This document shows, in pieces, positions 36,101-49,566 of a DNA stretch of 64,000 bases. The notes under the pieces are model-generated. The model searched no databases. It was given only the letters and a program-made list of their open reading frames with translations, and was not told the DNA's origin. The translations under genes and the position numbers were made by a program. The first letter of the stretch is position 1; the number at the start of each line of letters is the position of its first letter. Source of the stretch: Ophiosphaerella korrae (lineage: Eukaryota; Ascomycota; Dothideomycetes; Pleosporales; Phaeosphaeriaceae); contig JALNQF010000114.1 in NCBI GenBank assembly GCA_028456385.1, positions 82,395 to 146,394 on the forward strand. Reading direction: 5' to 3'.

Positions 36101-36978
36101 ATATCTATAACTATATTCTTAATCTTTAGTTTTTCTAGTTCTAGTATAGAAAGTACTATTTTAAACTTTATAAGTTTTTAGAATAGTTTTCTTTTAATTA
36201 TACTTAGTTTTTAAAAGTATTTTTTTATAGTATACTTTATTTTTTAGCTTTTTATAAACTTCTTTAATATAAAGTTTCTTATAGCTTTACTATTAATTAT
36301 AATTTATACTTTTTTTCTTAGTATATTCTTTCTTTTATAATATATAGGCCTATTATACCTCTTAGCTTTTTTTACTTAAGGTTTTCTTTAAATTATTTAT
36401 TCTTTTAGAGCTACTACTTTACTTTATATTTATAGTATTAATACTTTAAATATTTATTATATATATACTTATACTATAGTCTTCTTTATATATATTTTTT
36501 AAATAACTTTAGTTCTAGTCTAAGTACTATATATTCTTTATTAGGTATCTAAATTACTTTTTAACTTTAGATATCTTTTTTTTTATATTAGCTATATATA
36601 ATTTCTTACTTTTAGTTCTCTATATATATAGTAATTTATCTTTAGGTATAATATTTATACTATTTTAAAGTATACTAAGTATTCTAGGTTTATTCTTTTA
36701 TTATCTCTTACTTAGTATCTATCTATTTCTAGTCTTATTATTACTAGAATATAGTATACTACTAGTATATATAGTATATAAACTTTATTTCTCTAAAATT
36801 ATATTTATTCTAGTTTTTATATAATTTTTCTATACTTATAACTAGTAAGTATTTCTAAATAAACTACTATTTTTAGTTTTATTCTACTATATCTATAATT
36901 ATATAGCTATTATAGCTATATATATCTAACTAGGTATACTTTATACTTTTTATATTAGCTTATCTTTTATCTCTTTAT

Positions 36979-38503
36979 TATAATAGAGTCTATTATTAAC
37001 TATAAGTAGCTACTAATATCTTAGTAAATTAAGAAGTAATAATAAAAGCTTATAAAGTAATTAGATAATAACTATAAATAATAGTTAATTTATATATATA
37101 ATATTAGGTATTAGTATTCTAGGTTAAAGATTAAATTACTAATACTATCCTAATAATATATTTTATTACTAACTCTATATACTTTTAGTAATCTATTTAT
37201 ATAACTTTATAGATTACTTTAATCTATTATATATAATTATAGATTATACTAATTTATTATATATAATTATAGATTACTTTATATTATATATCTAGGTTAT
37301 AATTTATTTTTTAATCTAAGTTATTACTCTACTTCTCTTATACTTTATTAGTACTTTAGTTAAAACTAATTAGTTCTATCTTAATTCCTCTTATTATATT
37401 TATAATACTATTTCTTTTTCTAAGTAGATTTTTATTTTCTTATTTTAAAGTTAAAGTTATTAACTTAGTTTTTATATTAATATTAAGTTCTTTATTTTTG
37501 TTCTTAATACCTACTAAGTCTACTTATTATTACCTTTAATTAGCTAATTATATATTAATTTATAGTATTAAGATATTTATTTATTCTTATTATAAGTTTT
37601 TTAACTTTTTATTAGTGTACTTTTCTTTAAAGTATAGTAAAGCTTATAAAGTATATATTTATACTAATACTTATTTATTATATAATTTATCTAGTATATC
37701 TTTAGTAATATATAGGTTAAAAATACTTATTTATATATCTATACTTATTTATAATAGAGAAAGCTATTAACTTTAGTTAAGAAAAACTATTATTATAGAT
37801 TATAGAAGCTAAAAAGAAATATAGTTAGATTCTAAGTATATAAATAGAAAATTATACTTATTTAGTTTATCTTTATAAGATAAATACCTTAAATAATAAA
37901 AAGTTTATTATATAAGCTATTTTCTTAGAGTCTAAGTTAGACTCTAAGTTTATAATTAAAGCTACTTAGGTTCTTACTATATTAAGTATATCTAGCGCCT
38001 CTTTACTTACTATTAGTAACGTAAGTCTTTTCTATTTACTACTAGGTAATTTAAAAGATTTTAACTTTAGAACTTTTCTAGTTTTTTAAAGTAGTTAAAG
38101 TTATCTTCTAGTTCTTATATAGTTTCTTATAGTTACCTTTTTTTATTTATACTTATTTATTTTACTAAGTAGTAATTCTTTTTATTATAGAATTAGTATT
38201 ATAAAAAATTTTTAACTTCTTATTCTTTTTATTTACTATATATATATCTATATTATATTCTAGTAGTTTTACTTCTTATAGTACTTTTTCTAGTAGTACT
38301 ATATAAAATATTAAGTATATCTTTATTTTATCTTATAATCTAAGTTTAAATATAACTAGTATAACTTTCTTCTCTATTTTATATAGTTTTATCTTAATAT
38401 AATTTAGTTTAGAGCTTAGTTACTTACTTTTAATATTTCTATATACTAACTATACTTTTTTTTTTTTCTAAATTAGAGTTCTTTTTAATATTTCTTATTA
38501 TAA
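36979..38503 (-). mobile_element. Element E: truncated chromovirus, 3' end only
   Basis: A minus-strand 429-bp LTR (36979-37407) followed by the 3' region and the C-terminal integrase/chromodomain part to about 38503. There the sequence switches to the middle of a plus-strand element (F). The 5' remainder of E is absent, or may be represented by the gag plus LTR fragment at 50009-50745. Confidence 0.7.
37760..38050 (+). pseudogene. Antisense ORF remnant in element E
   Basis: Plus-strand frame opposite to E's pol, aligned with D: EAKKKYS (37805), IENYTYLVYLYKINTLNNKK, LESKLDSKFIIKAT and SLLTISNVSLFYLLLG. Stops fall at the same positions as in D. Confidence 0.5.
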
Positions 38504-41367
38504 ATAATAAATATCTAAAATATAAAGAATATAAACTTAAAGTAGAGTTATAGCTCTAGAAAGATAGATAATTTATAAAGTTACCTAAGTAAGAAAAGCT
38601 AGAAAGTATAAGAAGCTTATATATTACAAAAATAGGTATATACTAAGAAAAGAAAGTATAATTAATAATTAATAGTAGAGCTATAAGAAACTTTATATTA
38701 AAGAAGTTTATAGAAATATAAGGAATAAAGTATATAATAAAGAAATACCCTTAATAACTAAGTATAATTAAAGGAAAACTATTCTAAGAACTAATTAGAT
38801 TTGAAATAGTTCTTTCTATATTAGAACTAGAAGAAATAATAATTAAGAATATAGTTATAGATATAATAACAATTAATAACAAATAAGATATTATATTAGG
38901 TATACTATAGTTATAGATAACTAACCTATATATTAATTAGAGAATAGGAAAAATTAATTACTATAGAATAGAGATACTAAAGGCTAATATAAGTGCCTAT
39001 AAAGGAGAATTCTCTAAAGAATATAAGAAATAAGAAAAATAGCTTATAGAACTAGAAGATTATCTTCTAGAATATAAACTATAGGACTTAGTAATAGAAC
39101 TAGAAGAAGCTAAAAACGTAAGATAGAGCTCTATCTACTAAAAAATAAAAGAAGAATCTAAAATTAAATAAATATTTATCTAAAACGTAATAAAAAAGAG
39201 ATAGATAATAGAGTCTAAATCTTTAGTAGTATATAGACTTATATTTATAGATAAAAAAGAAATAGATAATAAGAGACTCTATATAGATTTTAGGAAAACT
39301 AATATAATTATAAATAAAAACTAATACCTATTACTATAAATAGATAGAATATAAGATAGACTATAAAGAGTAAAAATCTTTACTAAGCTAGATATCTAAA
39401 ACGCCTACTACTAAATTAGAATTAAAGAAAGTAATAAATAGAAAATAGTATTTAGAATATAGTATAGACTATATAAATACTTAGTTATACTATTTAGTTT
39501 AATAAACGCACTAGTAGTATTCTAAGAAAGAATTAATATAGTACTAAGAGAGTACTTAGATATATTTATATTTATATACTTAGACAATATCTTTATATTC
39601 TTAGAAATAGAAGAAGAACACGTATAATATATATATAAGGTACTAAAGAAACTAGTAGAAAATAAACTATTTCTTAAGATAAAAAAATACAAATTCTATA
39701 TAAAAGAAATAGACTTCCTTAGATTTATTATTAAAGTAGGAATAATTAAGATTAACTTAGAAAAGATTAGATTAATTAACAAATAGCTAATACTAAGAAA
39801 CCTAAAAGAAGTATAATAATTTTATAGACTAGCTAACTTTTATAGAAAGTTAATAATAAGATATTCTAAAGATATAGAACTAATAATAAGACTTATAAAA
39901 AAAGATATACTATTTAAATATATAAAAGAATATTAAGAAGTATTTAATAAGATTAAGAAGAAATTTATAAAAAACCTAGATATTAGAATATATAACTTAG
40001 ACCTACTAGCGATAGTAAAAATAGATATATCTAATTTAGTCTATAGAATAGTACTAATATAAGAAGACCTAGAAACTAAAAAGAAACACTTAGTTAAATA
40101 CTTTTCTAATAAGATAAAGATAGTAGAACTTAACTACTTAATTTATAACAAAGAGATACTAGTAATTTATAAAGTATTTAAATATTAGAGAGTATACCTA
40201 TAAAGAGTAAAGTATTAAATAAAGGTTTATATAGACTATAAGAATCTTATAAGATTTATAATAAATAAGGAATTATTATAATAATATATAAGATAGTAAG
40301 AATTCCTATTAATATTTAATATAGAAAATATATATATAAAAGAGAAAGATAATTAGTTTATAAATACCTTTAGTAGAAGACTAGACTTATAAAAAGAAGT
40401 AAGCGCTACTAGTATAGTTCTAGTTAGAAATAAAGAAGGATATTTAGTCTTAAATATACCTAAGATAGCTATAATACTTAAAAGAATAAGTAGTAAGCTA
40501 GACGAATAGATTTAGAAAATAATATAAAAAGTAACTAAAGAAATAAAAAAACTAGAAATCTAGAAAGGATTTATATAGGCTTATAGAAAGATATATATTC
40601 TAAAGAAGATTTAAAGAGAATTTATATAATAATTTTATAAATTACTAGTATATAGCTATTAGAGTATTAATAAAATATAAATAGACTACTATAAGACTAT
40701 TATATTCTAAGAGTAAAATAATTAGTAATAGAAGTACTACAAGACTATATAGAATACTAGAGAAATAAATATAGTAGACACGTACTATATAGAATACTAT
40801 AACTAGTAGAAGTACTAGAATAACTATAGAGAGTTATTATAATAGACTTTATTACAAAGCTACCTAAGTCTAAAGACCTAATATTAGGAGTTAAGTATAA
40901 TAGAATCCTAATAATAGTAGATAAACTTACAAAGTACTTATACTTTAGACTATATAAAGAAAAAAGTAGGATAGAAGTTACTATATACTAAGTTCTAGGA
41001 ACTATAATTAGTTAATATAGACTACTAGACAAGATTATTATAGATAAAGATATACAATTTATATTAAAACTATAGAGAATAATAATAGCGTAATTAAGAA
41101 TATAATACGTAATATCTATAGTATACTACTTATAAATAGATAGATAGTTAGAATAAATAAATTAGATAGTAGAATAGTAGTTAAGATATTACCTTAACTA
41201 TAACTAGAACAATTAGGTATAGTTACTACCTATAGTATAGTTAGTATATAATAGCGTAAAAAATATAGTAATAAAAGTATTACTCTTCTTTATAAACTAT
41301 AGATTTAAGCCTAATATATACTAAATACTAAGAAATTAGATATCTTAGTCTCTAAGAAGAGAAAACT

Positions 41368-41796
41368 TGTTATAGGTATAATAGAAGGAATCGAGATAGA
41401 ACTAATTAGTCCTAACTTAGGTACTAACAAAGTATAGGACAAGTAGAGTAATAATCTTAATTAGGAGACTACACATAACTAGGATACCTAGTATAATCTA
41501 TAATCTATAGACTCTTAGCGTTAATAGATTATAGATTAAGATAATCTATAATCTACTAGTCTTAGTAACTATAGATTATAGATTACGATAAGTATATAGT
41601 TCGAAGGATACGTATTATTAGGATAGTATTAGTAATTTAATCCTTTAACTATAGAACGCTAATATAATATAGTTGTAAAATATCTTCTATTATTTATAGT
41701 TATTATAGATTACCTCCTAAGCTTTTACTATTAACTTTTAATCTACTAACTTCTTTAAGATAGGTACTTGTAGTTAATAATAGGTAGCCTATTATA
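41368..41796 (+). repeat. 5' LTR of element G (type 2)
   Basis: 429 bp, starting TGTTATAGGTATAATAG and ending GCCTATTATA. Contains inverted and direct TAGATTATAGATTA words that could fold. The TG start is still intact, unlike the 3' LTR (TA). Confidence 0.9.
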
Positions 41797-44700
41797 CCTT
41801 ACTAATTTAGTTATTATAAGAAGCAAAGCGTAGGTAGCGTATAGTCTAGCTAATATAATAGTAGAAAGTTTAACTAAATAATTAGGTAAAGCCCTTAGAA
41901 GTAGTCCTAAATTAGATAGTACTATATAGGAAATAATTAAAAGCTGTTTTAACTAACTAATTAATAATAAAGAAGATATAAAAATAGTAATTAATACCTT
42001 AGAAGCGTAGAATAAAAACTATAGGATTATACGAAATAAAATAAGGTATAAATTAAAGCTATTATCTAAGGATAGAACTAGATAGAACTAATTACCTAAA
42101 GATTAGAGATAAGTACAATAAAGAAACTACTAAAGATACCTATACTTAAGAAGTTTAATAGAATAAGAGAGAAACTAAGACCTTTTATTACCTTAGTATA
42201 ACTCTAGATAAACGTATAAGTACTACACTTTAATATAGAAGAAAAGAAGGTAATATATATTAGACTATACTTTAAAGAAGATATAATAAGATAGTATAAA
42301 CCTTACTAGATAGATTATATAATATATTCTCTAATAACCTAAAAGAATAAAACTAGAGCTATTTTTAGAAGTTATAAATACTTTACTAAGTAAATAAGAG
42401 TAGCGTTTAGAGATATAGATATTACCTAATAAGCTAAAGAAAAGCTAGAAAAGCTTATATAAAGTTAAAGTATTCCTAAGTATATATTATAGTTTAAATA
42501 ACTATCTTAAAATATAGAATAGAATAAGTTAGCTCTAATATTACAATTTAAATAAGGACTAAATTCTAAGATCTAATACAAGATAATATATATAGAGAAA
42601 CTAAGGATACTAAAAGCTTTAAAGTAATAAGTAATATAAATTAATAATAATCTTTGAGAATAGAAGAAGAATGAGTATAAAGGTTATACCTAGAACTATA
42701 ATAAGAGAGACCCTATAGTCTTTAACGCTAATAAAGATAAGAAGAAAAAGAAGAATAAAGACTTTACGTACTTTAACTATAGTAAACTAGGCTACTATAT
42801 AAAGAACTATAGATCTAAGTTAAAGAAAGATATAGTATACTATAAATATAGGAAACTAAGATACTTTATAAAAGACTATAAGAGTAAGGACTTAAAGAAA
42901 GAAACTTAGTTAAAGATAACTAAAAAGAAGAAGGAAGTACTATAAGTATAGGCTAAACTTTAAGAGAAAGTAGCTAAGAGTAAAGAAGTATAATATATAA
43001 TACTTTATTAGACCTTTTATTATAATAATAACTACTATATATACTTTTCTAGTAAGTAGAGAGTAGTATAGTTTCTATAGAAATAAAGATATAGAGTAGC
43101 TATAATAAAAGAAAGAATAAAAGCTTAGCTAAAAGAAATAGCTAAAGTAATAAACTTACTAATAGAAGATTTAAAAGGAGAAGAGCCCCTAGTACTATTA
43201 ATCTAGGCTAAAAGACTAGTACTAGATAAAGAGACTACTACGACTACCTCTAAAGGACTATAAAGAAGTAAGAAATAAGTTAGTATAAGAAGTATAGAGT
43301 ATACCTAGCTAATAATATATAGTTATAATAGCTATATAATAATAGATATAGAGGAACGAAACAAAGAATAGAAGTTTATTTAGATATACTTAATAGTTAT
43401 AGGTATAGAGGAAGCGTACGAAGACTAAAAAGAACGTAATCTTAAAGAAATAAAGTTTACACTATTTTAGGAATAGATAAAGCAATATATAGTTATAGTA
43501 AGAAGAATACTTATATTAAGAGAATAGTAGTACTTTATAAAAAAGATACAATAGATAAATAAAGCTTATATACTAAGAGTACTAGTAGTGTATTATATCT
43601 TAATAATAGATATACTTAGTAAAGATAAGTACTAAGAAGAGGATAATAAAATAATAGATCTAGAATATCTAGTATACTTTAAAGTATTATAAATATTATA
43701 CCTAGATAAGAATTATATTATATATAGAAACCCTAAAGTAAATAATAATATATAGCTTATAAGGAGAAGAGGCTATAATTATATAAGAGTAATTATAGTA
43801 GAAAATATCTAAGGATAAGAAATAATCCTAGAAGATAGATACTTAGTAGTAAGACCTAGATCTAAGTTAACTATAAAATGCTTCTAGAGAAGACTATAGT
43901 ATAAATATTCAAATAATAAATATCTAAAATACAAAGAATATAAACTTAAAGTAAGGCTATAGCCTTAGAATAAAAGATAATTTATAAAAACGCTAAAGTA
44001 AGAAAAGCTAGAAAGTATAAGAAGCTTATATATTACAAAAATAAGTATATACTAAGAAAAGGAAGTATAATTAATAATTAATAGTAGAGCTATAAGAAAC
44101 TTTATATTAAAGAAGCTTATAGAAATATAAAGAATAAAGTATACTATAAAGAAATACCTTTAATAATTAAGTATAATTAAAGGAAAACTATTCTAGAAAC
44201 TTATATAGTTCGAAATAGTACTCTTAATACTAAAGTTAGAAAGACTAGAAATTAAGAATATAGTTATAGATATAACGACAATTAATAACAAATAAAATAT
44301 AATATTAAGTATACAATATTTATAGATAACTAACCTATATATTAATTAGAAAATAGGAAAAATTAGCTATAGTAAAATAGATATATTAAGAGCTAATATA
44401 AGTACTTATAAAAAATATTCCTTAAAGAATATAAGAAATAGGAAAAATAGCTTATAGAGCTAGAAGATTACCTTCTAAAATATTAACTATAGGACTTAGT
44501 AATAGAACTAGAAAAAAGTAAAAACGTAAGATAGAGCCTAGTCTACTAAAAAATAGAAGAAGAATCTAAAATTAAATAAGCGTTTATCTAAAACGTAATA
44601 AAAAAAAGATAGATAAAAGAATCTAAATCCTTAGTAGTATATAGACTTATATTTATAGATAAAAAAGAGATAAGTAAAAAGAGACTTTGCGTAGATTTTA

Positions 44701-47330
44701 AGAAAACTAACGTAATTATAAATAAGAACTAATACTTACTACTATAAATAGATAGAATACAAGATAAGCTATAAAGAGTAGAGATCTTTACAAAGCTAGA
44801 TATCTAGAACGCCTACTATTAGTTTAGAATTAAAAAAGGTAATAAATAGAAAATAGTGTTTAGAACATAGTATAGACTATATAAATACTTAGTTATACTA
44901 TTTAGTTTAATAAATGCGCTAGTAGTATTCTAAGAAAGAATTAATATAGTACTAAGAGAGTACTTAGATATATTTATATTTATATACTTAGATAATATCC
45001 TTATATTCTTAGAAATAGAGGAAGAATATATATAATATATATACAAAGTACTAGAGAAACTAGCTAAAAACAAACTATTTCTTAAAATAAGAAAATATAA
45101 ATTCTATATAAAGAAGATAGACTTCCTTAGATTTATTATTAAACTAAGAAAAATTAGAATTAATCTAGAAAAGATTAGATTAATTAATAAATAGCTAATA
45201 CTAAGAAACTTAAAAGAAGTATAATAGTTTTATAGGTTAGCTAACTTTTATAAGAAGCTAATAGTAGAATACTCTAAAGATATAAAACTAATAACAAGAC
45301 TTATAAAGAAAGATATACTATTTAAATAGATAAAAGAATATAACAAAGTATTTAATAAGATTAAGAAGAAGTTTATAGAAAACCTAGTTATTAGAATATA
45401 TAATCTAGACTTACTAGTAATAGTAAAAATAGATATATCTAATTTAGTCTACAAAATAGTACTAGTATAAGAAGACCTAGAGACTAAAAAAGAATACCTA
45501 GTTAAGTACTTCTCTAAGAAAATAAAGATAGTAGAACTTAATTACTTAATCTATAACAAAGAAATACTAGTAATCTATAAAGTATTTAAATAATAGAGAG
45601 TATACTTATAAAAAGTAAAGTACTAGATAAAAGTCTATATAGACTACAAAAATCTTATAAGATTTATAATAAATAAAGAATTATTATAACACTATATAAG
45701 ATAGTAGGAGTTCCTATTAATATTTAATATAGAAATTATATATACAAAAGGAAAAGACAATTAATTTATAGACGCTCTTAGTAGAAGACTAGACTTATAA
45801 GAAGAAATAAGTACTACTAGTATAGTTCTAGTTAAGAATAAAGAAGGATATTTAGTCTTAAATATACTTAAGATAGCTGTAACACTTAAAAGAATAAGTA
45901 GTAAGCTAGATAAATAGATTTAGAAGATAATACAAGAAGTATCTAAAGAAACAAAGAAACTAGAAATCTAAGAAAGAGTTGTACAAGCCTATAGAAAGAT
46001 ATATATTCTAAGTAAGATTTAGAGAGAATTTATAAGATAATTCTATAAATTACTAGTATATAGTTACTAAAGAATTAAGAAAATATTAGATAGACTACTA
46101 CAAGACTACTATATTCTAAAAGTAAAATAACTAGTAATAGAGGTACTACAAGACTATATAGAATACTATAGAAATAAATATAATAGATACGCGTAATATA
46201 AAATACTATAACTAGTAGAAATATTAGAATAACTATAAGAAGTTATTATAATAGACTTTATTACAAAATTACCTAAGTCTAAAGACCTAATATTAGGAGT
46301 TAAGTATAATAAAATCCTAATAATAGTAGATAAGCTAATAAAGTATATATACTTTAGATTATATAAAGAAAAGAGTAGAATAGAAGTTACTATATACTAA
46401 GTTCTAAGAATAGTAATTAGTTAATATAGACTACTAGATAAAATTATTATAGATAAAGATATACAATTTATATTAAAACTATAGAGAATAATAGTAGTAT
46501 AATTAGGAATATACTATATAATATCTACAGTATACTAACTATAAATAGATAGATAATTAGAACAAATAAATTAGATAGTAGAATAATACTTAAGATACTA
46601 CCTAAACTATAACTAGAATAATTAGGTATAATTACTACTTATAGTATAGTTAGTATATAACAGCGTAAGGAATATAGTAATAAGAGTATTACTTTTTTCG
46701 CGAACTATAGATTTAAGCCTAATATATACTAGATACTAAGGAATTAGATATCTTAGTCTCTAAGAGGAGAAAACTTCGCTAATAGACTTAAAGATATATA
46801 TAATTAACTAAGAAAGGATATAGAATTCTTATATAACTATATAGTAAAGTACTATAATAAGAAGTATAAAGAAGAACCCTAATTTAGAAAGAGAGAAAAA
46901 GTATAGTTAGTATAGAAGAATATTAAGAGTAAGTAACTAAGCTTAAAATTAGACTACGTTAAGATAAGACTATATAAAATTAAAAAAGAAGTTACACTAG
47001 TTATATTTAAGCTAAAACTACTAAATAAGATAAAGATATACCTAATATTCTATATAGCTTTACTAGAATAAGTACTATAGAACGTAGAACTACTAGTATA
47101 TAAAGTAGACACGTATAGAGAATAAGAAGAATAAGAAGTTAAAGAAATCTTATAGTACTAGTTTTATAATAGAAGAAATTACTACTTAGTAGAATAGATA
47201 GGTATAGACGAAAAAGGATAACTATAAGAGAAAATATAGGAACTAAAGGACAATCTTAATTACTCTAAGAAACTAAAGGAGTTCTAAAGTTAAAACCCTC
47301 TAGAACGCCTAGTAGTAAACTAAGAGAACT
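41797..47330 (+). pseudogene. gag-pol of element G, RIP-inactivated
   Basis: Same domain order as element A: gag with zinc knuckles (about 42770-42880), protease (about 44075-44110), reverse transcriptase with YLDN at 44985-44996, RNase H (about 45420-45560), integrase (about 46000-46760) and chromodomain (about 47100-47260). Stops replace Gln/Trp codons throughout. Confidence 0.85.
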
Positions 47331-47339
47331 AACATTACT

Positions 47340-47621
47340 AATAATAGATAGAGAGATAATAGAGACGTCTAGTATAAGACCTACTATAGTAACACTAAAC
47401 ACTTTATTTAAGTTTAGCTTAGCTTTAAGAGCTACTAACTACTTAGCTAATTTTTTATTATTTAAGGCCTTTATCTTATAAAGATAAAAGAGATAAGCTT
47501 AGTTCTCTACTAGCTTACTTTACGTAAGCTCCTAGATACGCTTATACTTAGCTTTAGCCTCTATAATTTAAGATAGTAATTTCTCTTAAGTCTAGTTAAT
47601 AGCTTTCCCTATTATTATTAA
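47340..47621 (-). pseudogene. Antisense ORF remnant in element G
   Basis: Minus-strand frame between the chromodomain and 3' LTR: GKAIN-stop-T-stop-EKLLS-stop-IIEAKAKYKRI, SKLVEN-stop-AYLFYLYKIKALNNKKLA, then LVALKAKLNLNKVF. Relative to B many differences are at third codon positions (AAT/AAC, GCT/GCC, AAG/AAA, CTA/CTT). Confidence 0.55.
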
Positions 47622-47967
47622 GCCTAGACGCAAGAATAAGTATAATAAACGTATACTTAGAGAGAGAGATACTAGATATATTATAAGAGCTACGTATATT
47701 CGTATAAATATACGCTTTATAAGCCCTACTATTATTTATAGAAATAATATAAAGAAGAGACTTAGGATTTAATTTAGGAGAAGTATAATAAGAATAAAGA
47801 AATATTTTAATACTATTATATAATACGCGATTAGTAAGAAGATAGTAATAATATATAGATAAAATAGTTATAAAGGAGGATAAAGAGCTCTATATTAATA
47901 AAGAAACTAAACTAATAACTTTAGTTCTAAAATAGGTAAACTAAGACCTACTTAGAAAGAGAGATAG

Positions 47968-48396
47968 TATTATAGGTATAATAGAAGGAATTAAGATAGA
48001 ACTAATTAGTTCTAACTTAGGTACTAATAAAGTATAAGATAAGTAAAGTAATAATCTTAATTAGAAAACTATATATAACTAGGATACCTAGTATAATCTA
48101 TAATCTATAGACTCTTAGCGTTAATAGATTATAGATTAAGATAATCTATAATCTACTAGTCTTAGTAACTATAGATTATAGATTATAATAAGTATATAGT
48201 TAAAAGGATATATATTATTATAATAGTATTAGTAATTTAATCCTTTAACTATAGAACGCTAATACAAGATATTTACAAAATATCTTCTATTATTTATAGT
48301 TATTATAGATTACCCTCTAAGCTTTTACTATTAACTCTTAATCTACTAACTCTTTTAAGATAAGTACTTATAGTTAATAATAGGTAGCCTATTATA
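47968..48396 (+). repeat. 3' LTR of element G (type 2)
   Basis: 429 bp, near copy of 41368-41796, beginning TATTATAGG (TG changed to TA). Confidence 0.9.
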
Positions 48397-48969
48397 AAAC
48401 TTTACTAATAGACTTAAAGATATATATAATTAGTTAAGATAAGATATAGAATTCCTATATAATTAGATAGTAAAGTACTATAATAAAAAATATAAAAAAA
48501 GACTTTAATTTAGAAAAGAAGAAAAAGTATAGTTAGTATAAAAGAATATTAAGAGTAAGTAACTAAGCTAAAAACTAGACTACGTTAAGATAAGACTATA
48601 TAAAATTAAGAAAGTAGTTATACTAGTTATATTTAAATTAAAGCTACTAAGTAAAATAAAGATATACTTAATATTTTACGTAGCTCTACTAGAATAAGTA
48701 CTATAGAATATAGAACTACTAGTATATAAAGTAGATATATATAGAGAATAAGAAGAATAAGAAGTTAAAAAAATCTTACAATACTAGTTCTATAATAGAA
48801 GAAACTACTACTTAGTAAAATAGATAGGTATAGATAAAAAAGGATAACTATAGGAGAAAATATAGGAACTAGAAGATAACCTTAATTACTCTAAGAAACT
48901 AAAAGAGTTCTAAAGTTAAAACCTTTTAGAGTGCCTTATAGTAAACTAAGAAAATTAGTACTACTAATA

Positions 48970-49230
48970 CTAAATAGAGAGGTATTAGGAACGCTTAATA
49001 TAATAAGAGCTAGAATAGCCTAAACTATATCCTTAAGGTCTATTTTAGCCTCTAAAGCACGAGACTATTTAGATAATTTAGCGTTATTATAAGCTTTTAT
49101 CTTCTAAAGATACTTAATATAAGAATAAAGATCTACTAGCTTATAAAGAGTTAGCTTATACTTAGCCTTAGCCTTTATAAGCTATAATAATAGTATTTCT
49201 TAAGCCTAGTTAATAGCTTACTCTATATAA
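48970..49230 (-). pseudogene. Antisense ORF remnant in element F
   Basis: Minus-strand sequence between the chromodomain and 3' LTR of F; its DNA is close to the corresponding part of element A, so the same frame is expected. I did not translate it in full. Confidence 0.35.
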
Positions 49231-49566
49231 CTTAGTAAGAAGAGACTATATAGAAATTAAATACTTATACTTTATAAGAGAAATACTAGATAGTATATAC
49301 TTGTATTAGATATTAGCTATAATATACTTGTTATAGTATTTACTATCTTTTAAAGATATAAGATAAGTAAGTCTTAATTAAGTATAATAGGTGTAAAGAA
49401 ATATTTTAACTCTATTATAAATAATACAAGTAATAAGAAAGAGCTTATTATAATTAGAACGCGAAGATATAGAGAATAATAAAGAATTAGAAATAAATAA
49501 AGAAACTAGACTAATAACCTTAAGCCTAGGGTAGAGAAATAAGAACCTATCTAAAGAAGAGAATAG

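Larger units (their letters stand above)
17400..36978 (-). mobile_element. Element D: Ty3/gypsy chromovirus, outermost left copy, interrupted
   Basis: A minus-strand copy whose 3' LTR is split: 17400-17553 and 32190-32469 (about 434 bp when rejoined) are separated by solo LTR C and everything nested in it, with the duplicated target AGTTA at 17549-17553 and 32185-32189. The internal part runs 32470-36978: antisense frame, chromodomain, integrase, RNase H, reverse transcriptase (YLDN on minus at 35389-35378), protease and part of gag. It stops in gag at 36978, directly against the LTR of copy E, so its 5' end is missing. Very heavily degraded, older than B and A. Confidence 0.75.
41368..48396 (+). 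mobile_element. Element G: full-length chromovirus nested in F
   Basis: 7,029 bp with two 429-bp type 2 LTRs (41368-41796 and 47968-48396) and a perfect 5-bp target duplication AAACT (41363-41367 and 48397-48401). Removing G restores the integrase frame of F, which then matches copies A and G across the site. All chromovirus domains are recognisable but full of stops. Confidence 0.93.

Noticed and set aside
36979..37407. LTR of element E as a solo LTR
   Set aside because: Its right side continues directly into the 3' internal region of the family, so it is part of a truncated element, and no target duplication is seen.
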